From: Paenibacillus curdlanolyticus YK9
GTDB lineage: Bacteria; Bacillota; Bacilli; Paenibacillales; Paenibacillaceae
Length of the DNA: 64,000 bases
Reading direction: 5' to 3'
Assembly (NCBI RefSeq): GCF_000179615.1
Contig: NZ_AEDD01000004.1
Span: forward strand, 382,024-446,023
How positions within the stretch are numbered: the first letter of the stretch is position 1; the number at the start of each line of letters is the position of its first letter. Below are positions 1 through 8,410 of this stretch, piece after piece. Made by a program: the position numbers and the translations under genes. The notes beneath the pieces were generated by a model that was given only the letters and a program-made list of their open reading frames with translations, did no database searches and had not been told where the DNA came from.

Positions 1-489
1 TATGAAATCGGAAGCCATGGTCATAAGCATGATGATTACAGCACATTCAGCGATGATGAAATCCGTTCGCAAATTCGCATGGCGGATACGATCATTTCTG
101 GATTAACTGGCAAATCGCCGAGCTTGATTCGACTGCCGAATGGCGATTTTGACAAACGTGTCCTTCGAATTGCAGAGGAAATGAATTACAAAGTCATTCA
201 ATGGGATACGGATTCGCGCGATTGGCTGAATATTGGCACAAGCAATATCATCGACCGTGTCGTGTCGCGTGCACATCCAGGGGATATCGTTCTTATGCAT
301 GCCAGCGATTCCAGTAAACAAACCCATGAAGCATTGCCTGCTATTATCGACCAATTAAAAGCTAAAGGTTATGAATTCGTAACCGTGTCCCAAATGATCG
401 GGCAGACGGAACTTCAAGGCAAAACGGTAAATACCGATACCTTGTCAGATCCCTCTGCCCGGATGGAAGCTGCAGCTTTCGGACTTTAA
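1..489 (+). CDS. pdaB: Polysaccharide deacetylase PdaB, C-terminal part (cut by window start)
   Basis: The frame is open from base 1, so the N-terminus lies outside the window. The visible part is a NodB-fold carbohydrate deacetylase: the metal-binding His motif (SHGHKH) is near the start, followed by the arginine motif (RLPNGD), the DTDSRDW motif and the final LMHASD motif with the catalytic His. The family acts on peptidoglycan or cortex sugars. The position next to kbaA and gerD matches Bacillus pdaB, a sporulation gene needed for spore maintenance, and the name rests mainly on that synteny. It converges on kbaA with a 6-base gap. Position 3 motif has Leu where many deacetylases have Pro. 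Confidence 0.85.
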   Translation, partial: YEIGSHGHKHDDYSTFSDDEIRSQIRMADTIISGLTGKSPSLIRLPNGDFDKRVLRIAEEMNYKVIQWDTDSRDWLNIGTSNIIDRVVSRAHPGDIVLMHASDSSKQTHEALPAIIDQLKAKGYEFVTVSQMIGQTELQGKTVNTDTLSDPSARMEAAAFGL

Positions 490-495
490 TGAGAC

Positions 496-1140
496 TTAAG
501 AAGCTGAGTTAGCCGATTTCGTGATAGTCGCGGAGTCGGCTTCTTGCTTGGAGTTCCCAACGAGTCGATGCAGCAGCAATATTTGGTATGCATTACATAT
601 AAACAGTGGCGTTATCATAAAGAAGACGGAAACTGCATTCGTTTCATCTCCGTTAATGCTCGGCCAAGCTTCTAAGACGGTGACGACGAACATCAAGAAC
701 ACCGTAGATACAAAAGCGCTTTTATTCGTTTGTTTCACTTTAACGAATGCGACTAGGATCGAGCCGATAAACAGTGCAAGCGGCAATACCCAATATAGCC
801 AGTCGCTTAGCTTGTCACGTTCCCCATACAGCATGTAGCCGAGTGCGAATACCGCAAAAGCCGATGAATACCCTTGAAGGGTTGTCCATAAAAACTTCCG
901 GCGGAATATGCTAAGTGCGATATAACTTGCAGTCAAATATGCAAAGAAGCCCAACTGGCTAAATACGCCAATCATCAGACCACTGACAGCCATATTAAAT
1001 ACATTATATCCGATTTCATCCGCTTTCAAAAAACCAAACGATTGATCCGTAAATTGCAGCATTAGACCCAGCAGCGTACATACGACAGCACCGAGGGCCA
1101 TACAGCTCCAAAATAGGAAAAACAACTTCTTCAAATTCAT
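496..1140 (-). CDS. kbaA: KinB-signalling pathway activation protein KbaA
   Basis: A 214-residue integral membrane protein with about six hydrophobic segments and a short hydrophilic C-terminal tail. The start is supported by a GAGGTAGGGA ribosome binding site upstream. In Bacillus, KbaA is needed for activation of the sporulation sensor kinase KinB; its biochemical action is not settled. The assignment comes from the family-like sequence beginning MNLKKLFFLF and from its place between gerD and pdaB, the same neighbours as in Bacillus. It is convergent with pdaB. The last codons hold a small inverted repeat (GCCGA...TCGGC, about 509-541) that could help end pdaB transcription, but there is no clear T-run. 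Confidence 0.85.
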   Translation of the reverse strand: MNLKKLFFLFWSCMALGAVVCTLLGLMLQFTDQSFGFLKADEIGYNVFNMAVSGLMIGVFSQLGFFAYLTASYIALSIFRRKFLWTTLQGYSSAFAVFALGYMLYGERDKLSDWLYWVLPLALFIGSILVAFVKVKQTNKSAFVSTVFLMFVVTVLEAWPSINGDETNAVSVFFMITPLFICNAYQILLLHRLVGNSKQEADSATITKSANSAS

Positions 1141-1340
1141 GCCTGTCCCTACCTCCGCATCATCTCGAAGTCCTCTTCGATAACCTACCCTTCATTTTAC
1201 CATGTCCGCAACAAAAAGCTAATCCAATCCGATGATAATCGCGTGAACTTTGCGCATACTAACACCATGAAACGGTGTAAGCTAATTTTCGGCTATTACG
1301 GCTGTATACAGCTTGTACTAACGGAAGGAGACGGCGGATC

Positions 1341-2033
1341 ATGGTTATCCAATGGCGATTGTGGATAGTAGTGGCGAGTATCTTACTGATGCTGACGGCC
1401 TGTGGCGCAGAGCCCTCCGCTCAGAGCGAGCCCATTAGCTACAAGGATATGAAATCAATGGTTATCGACATTCTCAAGACTGAAGATGCCCAGAAAGCGT
1501 TGCAGGAATCGGCAAATGCGCAGACGGGCAATAGCGGCTTTAGCTCAAAGCTGCTTTCCGTGCAAGACCAGGAGCAAGTACGAATGGCAGTCAAAGAGGT
1601 TCTAGTGTCGCCTGAATATGATAAGGTCATTAATAAACTCATGACTGATCCTCGCTTCGCGGGAGAATTCGCCAAAACCGTAAATTCGCAAAACAAACAA
1701 ATTCATAAGGATTTGCTGAAGGACCCGACGTATCAAAAGGATCTCATTCAAGTGCTGAAGACACCTGAAATGGATAAAATGATTCTTGAAGTGCTCCAAA
1801 GCTCACAGTACCGGAAACAAGTCATGTCACTTATGCAGGATTCCATGCAAAATCCCTTGTTCCGTCTTGAATTGCTTGAGCTGCTTAAAAAGGCGGTACA
1901 GGAAGAGCTTAAGCCTAAGCCTGATGAACCGGTCGATAAGAAAAAAGACGACAGCAGCGAGGAAAGCGGAAGCGGCGGCGATTCCTCCAAAGATTCCGAA
2001 TCCGAGGGCGACAGCGGCGACTCCTCCGTCTAA
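1341..2033 (+). CDS. gerD: Spore germination lipoprotein GerD
   Basis: A 230-residue protein with a lipoprotein signal peptide: a hydrophobic N-terminal segment ends in LTACG, with the lipidated Cys near residue 21. The middle is helical and contains repeated short helices rich in charged residues (VLKTPEM, VLQSSQY type units). The C-terminal 35 residues are a low-complexity Lys/Asp/Ser/Glu/Gly tail. GerD in Bacillus is a trimeric inner-spore-membrane lipoprotein that organises nutrient germinant receptors into a cluster. It is the only plus-strand gene in this neighbourhood apart from pdaB and converges on salA across a shared terminator. A GGAGA site lies upstream. I could not identify a sporulation promoter with confidence. 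Confidence 0.9.
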   Translation: MVIQWRLWIVVASILLMLTACGAEPSAQSEPISYKDMKSMVIDILKTEDAQKALQESANAQTGNSGFSSKLLSVQDQEQVRMAVKEVLVSPEYDKVINKLMTDPRFAGEFAKTVNSQNKQIHKDLLKDPTYQKDLIQVLKTPEMDKMILEVLQSSQYRKQVMSLMQDSMQNPLFRLELLELLKKAVQEELKPKPDEPVDKKKDDSSEESGSGGDSSKDSESEGDSGDSSV

Positions 2034-2044
2034 CTGCGAACAGC

Positions 2045-2094
2045 AAAATGACCCATGCAGAAGATATGCGAGTATCTCTGTCATGGGTCATTTT
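2045..2094. terminator. Bidirectional terminator between gerD and salA
   Basis: The arms 2045-2057 (AAAATGACCCATG) and 2082-2094 form a perfect 13-base inverted repeat with a 24-base loop. It ends in T-rich sequence on the plus strand and starts with A-rich sequence, so it can serve both gerD (plus, stop at 2033) and salA (minus, stop at 2096). Confidence 0.85.
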
Positions 2095-2095
2095 G

Positions 2096-3157
2096 TTATA
2101 TTTTTTCCATTACGCGTTGTGCAAGAGCAGCATATAGCTGGCCGGTTTCACTATCAGCTTTGTATACCGATGGTGAAAAATCTGGCTCTGCAGGGTGGTT
2201 GTCTGGCGCGCCTAACGGAATCTGAGCCATCAGCTCGGCGTTAAGCTGTTCAGCCAGCCTCGCGCCGCCTCCGCGTCCGAACACATATTCTTTCTCGCCA
2301 GTCTGGGTACTGACGTAATAAGACATATTCTCGATGACACCAACGATCGCATGCTCGGTCTTGATGGCCATCGCCCCAGCGCGAGCTGCGACAAATGCCG
2401 CGGTCGCATGCGGTGTGGTCACGATAATCTCTTGGCTCTGCGGGATGATTTGATGAACATCCAATGCGATGTCTCCTGTTCCCGGGGGGAGATCCAGCAG
2501 CATATAATCAAGCTCGCCCCACTCGATTTCGGCGAAGAAGTTGCGCAGCATTTTGCCAAGCATCGGCCCGCGCCATACGACGGGGCTGTTGTCCTCTACA
2601 AAAAAGCCCATCGACATAACTTTGACGCCAAAGCGCTCGATTGGGATAATGCGGTCCCCGTCAACCTGAGGACGTTCTTCAATCCCCATCATGTCCGGTA
2701 CGCTGAAGCCGTAGATGTCCGCATCAATTAGTCCTACACGTTTGCCAGCACGGGCTAAAGCAACGGCTAAGTTAACCGTAACAGTCGACTTGCCTACGCC
2801 TCCCTTACCGCTTGCTATCGCAATAAATTTCGTGCCGCTTTCTGGCGACAAGAGCGGTGTGGGCTCTAACAGGCCACCGTGTCCCTTAACCGGCGTCTCT
2901 TGCTTGTCTGTAGCGACTGAAGCCGCTTCATTCGGCAGCCGGAAGCGACAATGCACGCTGGTTGCCCCTGCACCGATAAGCGCCGTACGAAGCGCTTCTT
3001 CCAGTGCAGCTTGCCGTTCTCCTGCCTCAGCAAGCACGGTCATCGATACTTGCCCATCTTTCACCACAACGTCCCTGAATTGCGCCGCAGCGCCTACAAA
3101 ACCTGCCTCATCCGCAGCGACGCGGACGATGTCTATTACTTGCTCACGAGTTACCAT
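2096..3157 (-). CDS. salA: Mrp/ApbC-family P-loop ATPase SalA
   Basis: A 353-residue protein. The N-terminal 90 residues form a MIP18/DUF59-like domain. From about residue 105 the MinD/Mrp ATPase domain begins with the deviant Walker A motif GKGGVGKST, followed by the DADIYG switch and the LLDLPPGTGD Walker B region. Mrp/ApbC proteins carry Fe-S clusters in many bacteria; in Bacillus the orthologue at this position (SalA) affects expression of exoprotease genes. The usual C-terminal CxxC of Fe-S carriers is not evident here, since the region after ENMSYY reads VSTQTG. It is placed between gerD and cwlD as in Bacillus. An AAGGTGG site precedes the ATG at somewhat long spacing. Confidence 0.88.
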   Translation of the reverse strand: MVTREQVIDIVRVAADEAGFVGAAAQFRDVVVKDGQVSMTVLAEAGERQAALEEALRTALIGAGATSVHCRFRLPNEAASVATDKQETPVKGHGGLLEPTPLLSPESGTKFIAIASGKGGVGKSTVTVNLAVALARAGKRVGLIDADIYGFSVPDMMGIEERPQVDGDRIIPIERFGVKVMSMGFFVEDNSPVVWRGPMLGKMLRNFFAEIEWGELDYMLLDLPPGTGDIALDVHQIIPQSQEIIVTTPHATAAFVAARAGAMAIKTEHAIVGVIENMSYYVSTQTGEKEYVFGRGGGARLAEQLNAELMAQIPLGAPDNHPAEPDFSPSVYKADSETGQLYAALAQRVMEKI

Positions 3158-3284
3158 CGTTTCTCATTCCACCTTCGGCTAGATACGATATTAGATCGAA
3201 TAGATTCGTCCATGCTTTAAAGGCTATTATAGCACAGTTGGGCATCGTCTTCGATTCGCCTACTCGGATTGATTACTTGGGCGC

Positions 3285-4046
3285 TTAGGGCGCCCCAGGC
3301 TTCTCTCCTGCGCTGAAGCGCAGTATGCCTTGATAAATGGCTGCCGCCACCGAACGCTGGTAATTCCCGTCCGCTAGACGAGCCGCTTCCGCTGGATTCG
3401 ATAAGAACCCAACCTCAACGAGCGCCATCGGAATGTCTTTTATTTGCTTCATGAGGTACACCTCATTCCGTATGACGGAAGCCACTCGGTTCGTATTTGT
3501 CAAGTTCCGACGGATTTCGTCTTGAATGAGCGCAGCGATAACGCTATTGTTCGTGTTGTTCGGGTAAAAGAACGTTTGTGCGCCCGACCATTTTGGAGAT
3601 GGAATGCTGTTCATGTGAACGCTAATGACGAGATCCGCTTTGTTCTCCCGGATAAACGCAACACGCTTCACCAGATCCTCCGTTTTCCTTCTAGCCGTCA
3701 CTTTCGTATCGGGAGAAGCCAGATCGTAATCGCCTTCCCTCGTCATGACGACAAGCGCGCCGGCTTGCTGCAAATAATCACGTAAATAAAGCGCAATTGC
3801 CAGGTTGAGGTCCTTCTCGATTGCGCCTTGCTTGCTGACAGCTCCCCCATCGATCCCTCCATGCCCTGCGTCGATTGCTATGGTCTTTCCAGATAGCGGC
3901 AATGACCATGTGGTAGATGTCCGAGAGGCCGGGAAGTCCTGCACGATGAGCACAGCTGCTGCCATCACGATAAGCAATCCAATCGCAATGCGTATAGTCC
4001 CCTTGTAATTTAACCAGATTACGATTCGGCTGCGGTAACGCCGCAT
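3285..4046 (-). CDS. cwlD: Germination-specific N-acetylmuramoyl-L-alanine amidase CwlD
   Basis: A 253-residue protein with one N-terminal membrane anchor (about residues 18-38) followed by an Amidase_3 domain. The zinc ligands are visible as DAGHGG (His), an early Glu (AIEKDLN) and SVHMNS (His); the catalytic Glu lies in MALVEVGFLSN near the C-terminus. CwlD removes peptides from muramic acid during cortex synthesis, a step toward muramic delta-lactam. The ATG at 4046 is chosen because GGGGTGG lies seven bases upstream; a longer GTG-started reading (4067) would put that site inside the gene. The ribosome binding site lies in the 3' arm of a strong hairpin (see 4054-4129). Confidence 0.88.
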   Translation of the reverse strand: MRRYRSRIVIWLNYKGTIRIAIGLLIVMAAAVLIVQDFPASRTSTTWSLPLSGKTIAIDAGHGGIDGGAVSKQGAIEKDLNLAIALYLRDYLQQAGALVVMTREGDYDLASPDTKVTARRKTEDLVKRVAFIRENKADLVISVHMNSIPSPKWSGAQTFFYPNNTNNSVIAALIQDEIRRNLTNTNRVASVIRNEVYLMKQIKDIPMALVEVGFLSNPAEAARLADGNYQRSVAAAIYQGILRFSAGEKPGAP

Positions 4047-4053
4047 AAAAAAA

Positions 4054-4129
4054 CCACCCCGTCCCACGCGATTGGTAAGCGGGCTTTACGAGAAAGCCTG
4101 TACTTTACCATCCTTATGGGACGAGGCGG
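4054..4129 (-). promoter_or_regulatory. Three-tier hairpin ending in T7 that contains the cwlD ribosome binding site
   Basis: Outer arms 4117-4129 and 4054-4066 pair over 13 positions with one G-U. A second stem (TGGTAA/TTACCA, 4105-4110 with 4073-4078) and a third (GGCTTT/AAAGCC, 4093-4098 with 4082-4087) are nested inside. On the minus strand the last arm reads TGGGACGGGGTGG and is followed directly by seven T and the cwlD ATG. It therefore looks like the terminator of the cysH-sat unit and also masks the cwlD ribosome binding site in read-through RNA. Confidence 0.7.
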
Positions 4130-4154
4130 TTGAATATGACAAATGACGTAGCGA

Positions 4155-5324
4155 TTAACCGTTAACCGGTTCTACAGCCATGCCTTCGATCAAAATTTTC
4201 GCAACTTCTGGGCGCGAGAATTCTGGCGGCGGGCAAACGCCGTCACGCAGAAGTGCGCGAACTTTCGTACCGGAAAGCGTCAAATGATCTTCTTTGCCGT
4301 GAGGGCAAGTTTTGCTGGAAGCCATGTTGCCGCATTTGGTGCAGAAGAAGCTGTGCTCGAAGTAAAGCGGTTGAATACCGAGCTCTTCAGCCGAGAACGA
4401 GCGAAGCAGATCTTGTGCCTCGTACGTGCCGTAGTAGTCGCCTACGCCAGCATGGTCGCGGCCTACGATAAAGTGCGTGCAGCCATAGTTTTTGCGGACC
4501 ATCGCATGGAAGATCGCCTCACGCGGACCAGCATAGCGCATAGCAGCCGGGAATACGCCGAGGAACGTACGATCCTGTGGATAGTAGTTCTCAAGAAGCG
4601 CGATGTAGCTCTTCATCCGAACGTTAGCGGGAACATCGTCCGACTTCGTCTCGCCGACAAGCGGGTTGAGGAAGAGGGCATCGACGATTTCCATTGCGCT
4701 CTTTTGAATATATTCATGTGCACGATGCACGGGATTACGCGTTTGGAATCCAACAACCGTACGCCAGCCCTTCTCAGCGAAGATGCGACGGGTTTCAGCT
4801 GGATCGAAGTAGAACTCGTTAAATTTCTCAGGAACAGGACGGTTCAATACCGTAATTGGTCCGCCCACATATGTCGAAGGACGTTCAAACAGTTTCGCGA
4901 CACCTGGATGCTCAACGTCGTCTGTTTTAAATACGTTAACCGCTTCAACCTTCTGGTCGACGTTATAGATGCTTTCGACAGACAGTACTGCATACACAAC
5001 GCCATCTTCGCCTACAAGCGCTACGCGCTGGCCTGCAGCCAGTGCAGCAGCTTTAGCTGGCTCAACTGCGAGTGTAATCGGGATACTCCATACCGTGCCG
5101 TCAGCCAAGCGCATACGCTCAACTACCGAACGATAGTCAGCTTCGTTCATAAAGCCTGTAAGCGGCGAGAACGCGCCTACGCCAATCAGGTCAAGGTCAG
5201 AAACTGTCCAGTTGTTGATGACGAGCTGTTGCAAAGATTTTGCTTCTTCCAATAATGCTTCACGTTCAGCACCAGCGGCAACCCGGTTTACCAGTACGCC
5301 ACCATGCGGCAAAATATTACTCAT
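4155..5324 (-). CDS. sat: Sulfate adenylyltransferase (ATP sulfurylase)
   Basis: A 389-residue enzyme making adenosine 5'-phosphosulfate (APS) from sulfate and ATP in the cytoplasm, the entry step of sulfate assimilation. The nucleotide-binding motif [12 protein letters not shown] (about residue 196) contains the HxxH pair, and GRDHAG occurs further on. A Cys-rich segment (FCTKCGN...KTCPHG, about residues 325-340) looks like the zinc-binding site of the single-subunit form found in Firmicutes and archaea. There is no fused APS kinase domain. It lies 35 bases after cysH, so both are probably one transcript. A GGAGGAACG site fits the ATG at 5324. Confidence 0.93.
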   Translation of the reverse strand: MSNILPHGGVLVNRVAAGAEREALLEEAKSLQQLVINNWTVSDLDLIGVGAFSPLTGFMNEADYRSVVERMRLADGTVWSIPITLAVEPAKAAALAAGQRVALVGEDGVVYAVLSVESIYNVDQKVEAVNVFKTDDVEHPGVAKLFERPSTYVGGPITVLNRPVPEKFNEFYFDPAETRRIFAEKGWRTVVGFQTRNPVHRAHEYIQKSAMEIVDALFLNPLVGETKSDDVPANVRMKSYIALLENYYPQDRTFLGVFPAAMRYAGPREAIFHAMVRKNYGCTHFIVGRDHAGVGDYYGTYEAQDLLRSFSAEELGIQPLYFEHSFFCTKCGNMASSKTCPHGKEDHLTLSGTKVRALLRDGVCPPPEFSRPEVAKILIEGMAVEPVNG

Positions 5325-5359
5325 TGTGCTTCGTTCCTCCTCTATTCGATAGCCCTACC

Positions 5360-6055
5360 TTATTTATGCAGTCCGCACTCCGTCTTGTCGTTACCCGACC
5401 AACGTCCAGCACGCGGATCTTCACCTGGCATAACTTGACGTGTGCAATGCGTACATCCGATCGATGGATAGTTACGGTCATGCAATGGGTTGTATGGCAC
5501 GTTGTTCTCGCGAATGTAGTTCCATACATCCTCATTAGTCCAGCTAGCGAGCGGATTGAACTTCATGAGGCCAAACTTGTAGTCATACTCGGCTTTTTTC
5601 GAATTAGCACGCGTTGGCGCTTGGTCACGGCGGATACCCGTAATCCAGCATTCGTATTGGCTCAAAATTTTAGTCAGTGGCTGAACCTTACGAATGTTGC
5701 AGCATTGGTTCGGATCGTTTTTCCACAGCTCATCGCCGAATTGTGCCGCTTGCTCTTCTGGCGTAATTTCCGGCTTCACTTGTACGTAACGAATGTTCGG
5801 GTAACGTTCTGCTAACGCATCACGCGTTTGCAAAGTTTCTTCGAAGTGGAAGTCCGTATCCAAATAGAAAATATCAATATTCGGATTCACTTTTTGAATC
5901 ATATCGACGAGCACAACGTCCTCTGCGCCGAAGCTGCATGCAAACGTAATATTCGGGAACGTCTCAATGGCGTATTGGATGATGGCTTCTGGCGTCGCAT
6001 CTTCAAGTTCGATTGCTTTCTGGGCTGCGAGCGCTTCTTTTTCTAACAAGTTCAT
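5360..6055 (-). CDS. cysH: Adenylyl-sulfate (APS) reductase
   Basis: A 231-residue PAPS-reductase-family enzyme that reduces activated sulfate to sulfite with thioredoxin as electron donor. The SFGAEDVVL loop near residue 41 is the nucleotide site. Cys pairs CC (NQCCNIRK) and CTHC mark a [4Fe-4S] cluster, the hallmark of enzymes that use APS rather than PAPS; the C-terminal ECGLHK carries the redox Cys. With only sat alongside and no APS kinase gene nearby, APS as substrate makes sense. The ATG at 6055 is preferred because GTGGAGG sits eight bases upstream; an in-frame GTG at 6070 lies within that site. Confidence 0.93.
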   Translation of the reverse strand: MNLLEKEALAAQKAIELEDATPEAIIQYAIETFPNITFACSFGAEDVVLVDMIQKVNPNIDIFYLDTDFHFEETLQTRDALAERYPNIRYVQVKPEITPEEQAAQFGDELWKNDPNQCCNIRKVQPLTKILSQYECWITGIRRDQAPTRANSKKAEYDYKFGLMKFNPLASWTNEDVWNYIRENNVPYNPLHDRNYPSIGCTHCTRQVMPGEDPRAGRWSGNDKTECGLHK

Positions 6056-6103
6056 CGTCAAAACCTCCACACAGGAATAAATCCAAGTAATATAATCTAC
6101 ATT

Positions 6104-6138
6104 AACTTGATTATACGTCTTTCAATCCGTTTGTACAA
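6104..6138 (-). promoter_or_regulatory. Sigma-A promoter of cysH-sat
   Basis: On the minus strand, TTGTAC (6133-6138) and TATAAT (6110-6115) are separated by 17 bases. The near-palindrome CAAGTTAAT...ATTACTTG (6084-6109) lies just downstream of the -10 box and may be an operator for a sulfur regulator such as CymR or CysL; this is inferred from position only. Confidence 0.8.
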
Positions 6139-6183
6139 TGGATTAATTTAAACGTAGTGGGCACTTCCAAGCCCATCATTACA

Positions 6184-6227
6184 ACAAAAATACCTCTTCT
6201 CTGCACAACGTGCAACAGAAGAGGTAT
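6184..6227 (-). terminator. Terminator of rplM-rpsI
   Basis: On the minus strand the stem ATACCTCTTCT...AGAAGAGGTAT with a short GC-rich top is followed by TTTTTGTTGT. It lies 11 bases beyond the rpsI stop and upstream of the cysH promoter. Confidence 0.9.
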
Positions 6228-6237
6228 GGGAAACGAA

Positions 6238-6630
6238 TTAACGTTTGGAGAACTGTGGAGCGCGACGTGCTGCTTTAAGACCGTATTTTTTACGTTCTTT
6301 CATACGTGGGTCACGCGTCAGGAATCCTGCACGTTTCAACGATGGACGGAACTCTGGATCAGCTTTGAGCAATGCACGGGAGATACCGTGGCGAATTGCG
6401 CCTGCTTGACCGGAGATGCCACCGCCGTTAGCGATAACGATGATGTCGTATTTGTTAGTTGTGTCAGTCAGCGTGAGCGGTTGCTTCACGATGAGTTTCA
6501 GCGTTTCCAGACCGAAATATTCATCCAGATCGCGTTTATTAACAATGATTCGTCCTTCACCCGGCACGAGACGAACGCGTGCTACGGAGTGTTTACGACG
6601 ACCGGTTCCATAGTATTGGACTTGTGCCAT
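6238..6630 (-). CDS. rpsI: 30S ribosomal protein S9
   Basis: A 130-residue protein with the S9 start ([18 protein letters not shown]) and the conserved basic C-terminal tail ending [12 protein letters not shown], whose last Arg contacts the anticodon loop of P-site tRNA. Length is normal. It follows rplM by 19 bases as a two-gene unit and ends at a clear terminator. Confidence 0.97.
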   Translation of the reverse strand: MAQVQYYGTGRRKHSVARVRLVPGEGRIIVNKRDLDEYFGLETLKLIVKQPLTLTDTTNKYDIIVIANGGGISGQAGAIRHGISRALLKADPEFRPSLKRAGFLTRDPRMKERKKYGLKAARRAPQFSKR

Positions 6631-6649
6631 GAAACTGTCCTCCCTTTAA

Positions 6650-7087
6650 TTAACCGCGAAGCTCGTACACTTCAGGGTTTTGTGCTTGGTGCGGATGTTC
6701 CGAACCAGCATAGACTTTAAGCTTGAGCTTCATTTTGTCGCCAAGACGGTTTTTCGGAAGCATGCCGTGTACAGCAGCCTCGAGAACGCGCTCTGGGTGT
6801 TTCTGGAGCATGTCGTTCGCCGTAGTCACTTTCAGACCACCTGGATACATCGAGTGACGGTAGTACTTTTTGTTTTGAAGCTTTTTGCCCGTGAGGACAA
6901 TTTTCTCAGCGTTGATGATAACAACGAAGTCGCCCGTATCAACGTGAGGAGTAAATTCAGGTTTGTGTTTACCGCGGATCAAGGAAGCCGCTTCGCTGGC
7001 CAGACGGCCCAGCGTTTTGCCTTCAGCGTCGATCACAAACCACTTGCGATCAACTTCATTCGGCTTTGCCATAAAGGTAGTACGCAT
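6650..7087 (-). CDS. rplM: 50S ribosomal protein L13
   Basis: A 145-residue protein of usual length with typical L13 segments ([42 protein letters not shown]). L13 binds 23S rRNA early in large-subunit assembly. The ATG at 7087 follows AAGGAGG at seven bases, so the N-terminal extension MRTTF is retained. A hairpin leader with its own promoter lies upstream (7196-7272), consistent with regulation separate from the alpha operon and truA. Confidence 0.97.
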   Translation of the reverse strand: MRTTFMAKPNEVDRKWFVIDAEGKTLGRLASEAASLIRGKHKPEFTPHVDTGDFVVIINAEKIVLTGKKLQNKKYYRHSMYPGGLKVTTANDMLQKHPERVLEAAVHGMLPKNRLGDKMKLKLKVYAGSEHPHQAQNPEVYELRG

Positions 7088-7195
7088 GGGTGTTCCTCCT
7101 TAAAATGTAACCAATCCATTTATAATGAAACGTTCGCGCGTTTCAAGATTTAATTCGTTCGTTAAAGGTGCCAAGTTTGTTGCGTCAATGCTGTA

Positions 7196-7233
7196 CATTT
7201 TTAATCGGGGCTGTGGGATAGCCATTAAAAATG
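7196..7233 (-). ncRNA. rplM 5' leader hairpin (L13-leader candidate)
   Basis: A perfect 10-base inverted repeat (CATTTTTAAT, 7196-7205, with 7224-7233) encloses a second 4-base stem (GGCT/AGCC). The predicted transcription start from the adjacent promoter (about 7237) puts this hairpin at the very 5' end of the rplM mRNA, where L13 leaders of Firmicutes occur. I did not match it to a covariance model. The rest of the truA-rplM gap (about 7088-7195 and 7273-7397) shows only a small GAAACG/CGTTTC hairpin near 7118-7143. Confidence 0.5.
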
Positions 7234-7237
7234 CACA

Positions 7238-7272
7238 AGTTATATACTACTATAAGTAACGGTCTTTAGCAA
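7238..7272 (-). promoter_or_regulatory. Candidate promoter of rplM-rpsI
   Basis: On the minus strand, TTGCTA (7267-7272) and TAGTAT (7244-7249) with a 17-base spacer. The -10 box is imperfect, but the location immediately before the leader hairpin supports it. Confidence 0.5.
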
Positions 7273-7397
7273 GAGGGTTTCTCTGGCATTTCTCGATTAT
7301 TTGCATATTTAACATGATCAAATGCTGCTATAGCGAACATGAACAAATAACGCCCTTGATCGTTAACGCCATAACCCATTATCCCTGCTAATCGAGA

Positions 7398-8144
7398 CTA
7401 CTCCGCTGGGTACTCCACGTTCCATAACATGAGCCCATGCGCCATAGCCGTCGGACCGGCACACGTACGATCAACTGCGGCCAACATAGCAGGAATATCT
7501 GCTGGAGCAAGCTTACCTTCACCTACCCACATCATCGTTCCCGCAATGATCCGAACCATATTATATAGGAAGCCATTTCCCGTCACAAATAAATACAGTA
7601 ATGGGCCATCCTCTTCAAGCCATGCTTCGAATATCGTGCGAACATGGTGAGGCTGTGTAGATTGTATCGAGGTGAACGATGTAAAGTCATGCTCGCCGAT
7701 CAAATGCGTCAACGCCTCGCGCATTGCGCCCACCTGCAGCGGCGTTGGATGATGGAAGGCATACATTCGGCTAAAAACATCAGGGAACTTGCGACGGTCA
7801 ATCGTATACCGATAAGTCTTCCGCTTCGCTGAATGACGAGCGTGGAACGCCTCAGGCGCTTCCCAAGCCTCCAAGATGACAATATCATCAGGCAGCCTTG
7901 TATTCATCGCTAAAGCCCACCGCTCTTGTGGTATGCGCGACTCCGTATGAAAGTTAAATACTTGGCCACGCGCATGCACACCGGCATCTGTACGACCTGA
8001 GCCGATGATACGAAGCTGCTCGCCCGTTAACGAATGTATCGCAGTTTCGACAATATCCTGTATCGTATTGCCGCTAGGCTGTGATTGAAAGCCACTATAC
8101 GTCGTCCCGTCATAGCTGACGGTCATCACAATATTACGACTCAT
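7398..8144 (-). CDS. truA: tRNA pseudouridine(38-40) synthase TruA
   Basis: A 248-residue enzyme that isomerises uridines 38-40 in the anticodon stem of many tRNAs. The catalytic Asp lies in GSGRTDAGVHARGQV (about residue 53). The C-terminal FLYNMVRIIAGTM motif is also typical. The ATG has GGGGAGGGG upstream. It follows rplQ as in many Bacillales, though a terminator and a 320-base gap separate the two. No strong terminator is visible after its stop. Confidence 0.95.
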   Translation of the reverse strand: MSRNIVMTVSYDGTTYSGFQSQPSGNTIQDIVETAIHSLTGEQLRIIGSGRTDAGVHARGQVFNFHTESRIPQERWALAMNTRLPDDIVILEAWEAPEAFHARHSAKRKTYRYTIDRRKFPDVFSRMYAFHHPTPLQVGAMREALTHLIGEHDFTSFTSIQSTQPHHVRTIFEAWLEEDGPLLYLFVTGNGFLYNMVRIIAGTMMWVGEGKLAPADIPAMLAAVDRTCAGPTAMAHGLMLWNVEYPAE

Positions 8145-8214
8145 CGCAACCCCTCCCCTCTTGCAAAGCCAAAAGCACGCCTCATCCTGATGCAGCTTTT
8201 ACACTTCGTTTCCC

Positions 8215-8358
8215 CTATCCACACACTAGCCCACAATATCCCCAGAATGTCGGCTTTAATTGAGTCTATCAAGCTTATCAACAAGTGGATAAGATAATCA
8301 TCAGCCACCTATCCCCATGTTAACAGCTTTAAAATTCGATACACGCAGCTGTTGATAG
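8215..8358. promoter_or_regulatory. Cluster of near-consensus DnaA boxes in the rplQ-truA gap
   Basis: Three 9-mers differ by one base from TTATCCACA: CTATCCACA (8215-8223, plus), TTATCAACA (8275-8283, plus) and TTATCCACT (8284-8292, minus); the last two are back to back. A fourth with two mismatches is on the minus strand at 8350-8358. The remaining sequence of this gap (8145-8465) has no gene, only the rplQ terminator. A role in DnaA binding is inference. Confidence 0.4.
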
Positions 8359-8410
8359 TGGTTCGTTAAACCGTCTATCGCAACGCATCCACGCGTTCCG
8401 GTATCGCGCA

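Noticed and set aside
2351-3220. Overlapping plus-strand frames opposite salA
   Set aside because: salA has a full set of ATPase motifs; the plus frames have none.
4284-5255. 323-codon plus-strand open frame
   Set aside because: Antisense to sat, which has intact catalytic motifs.
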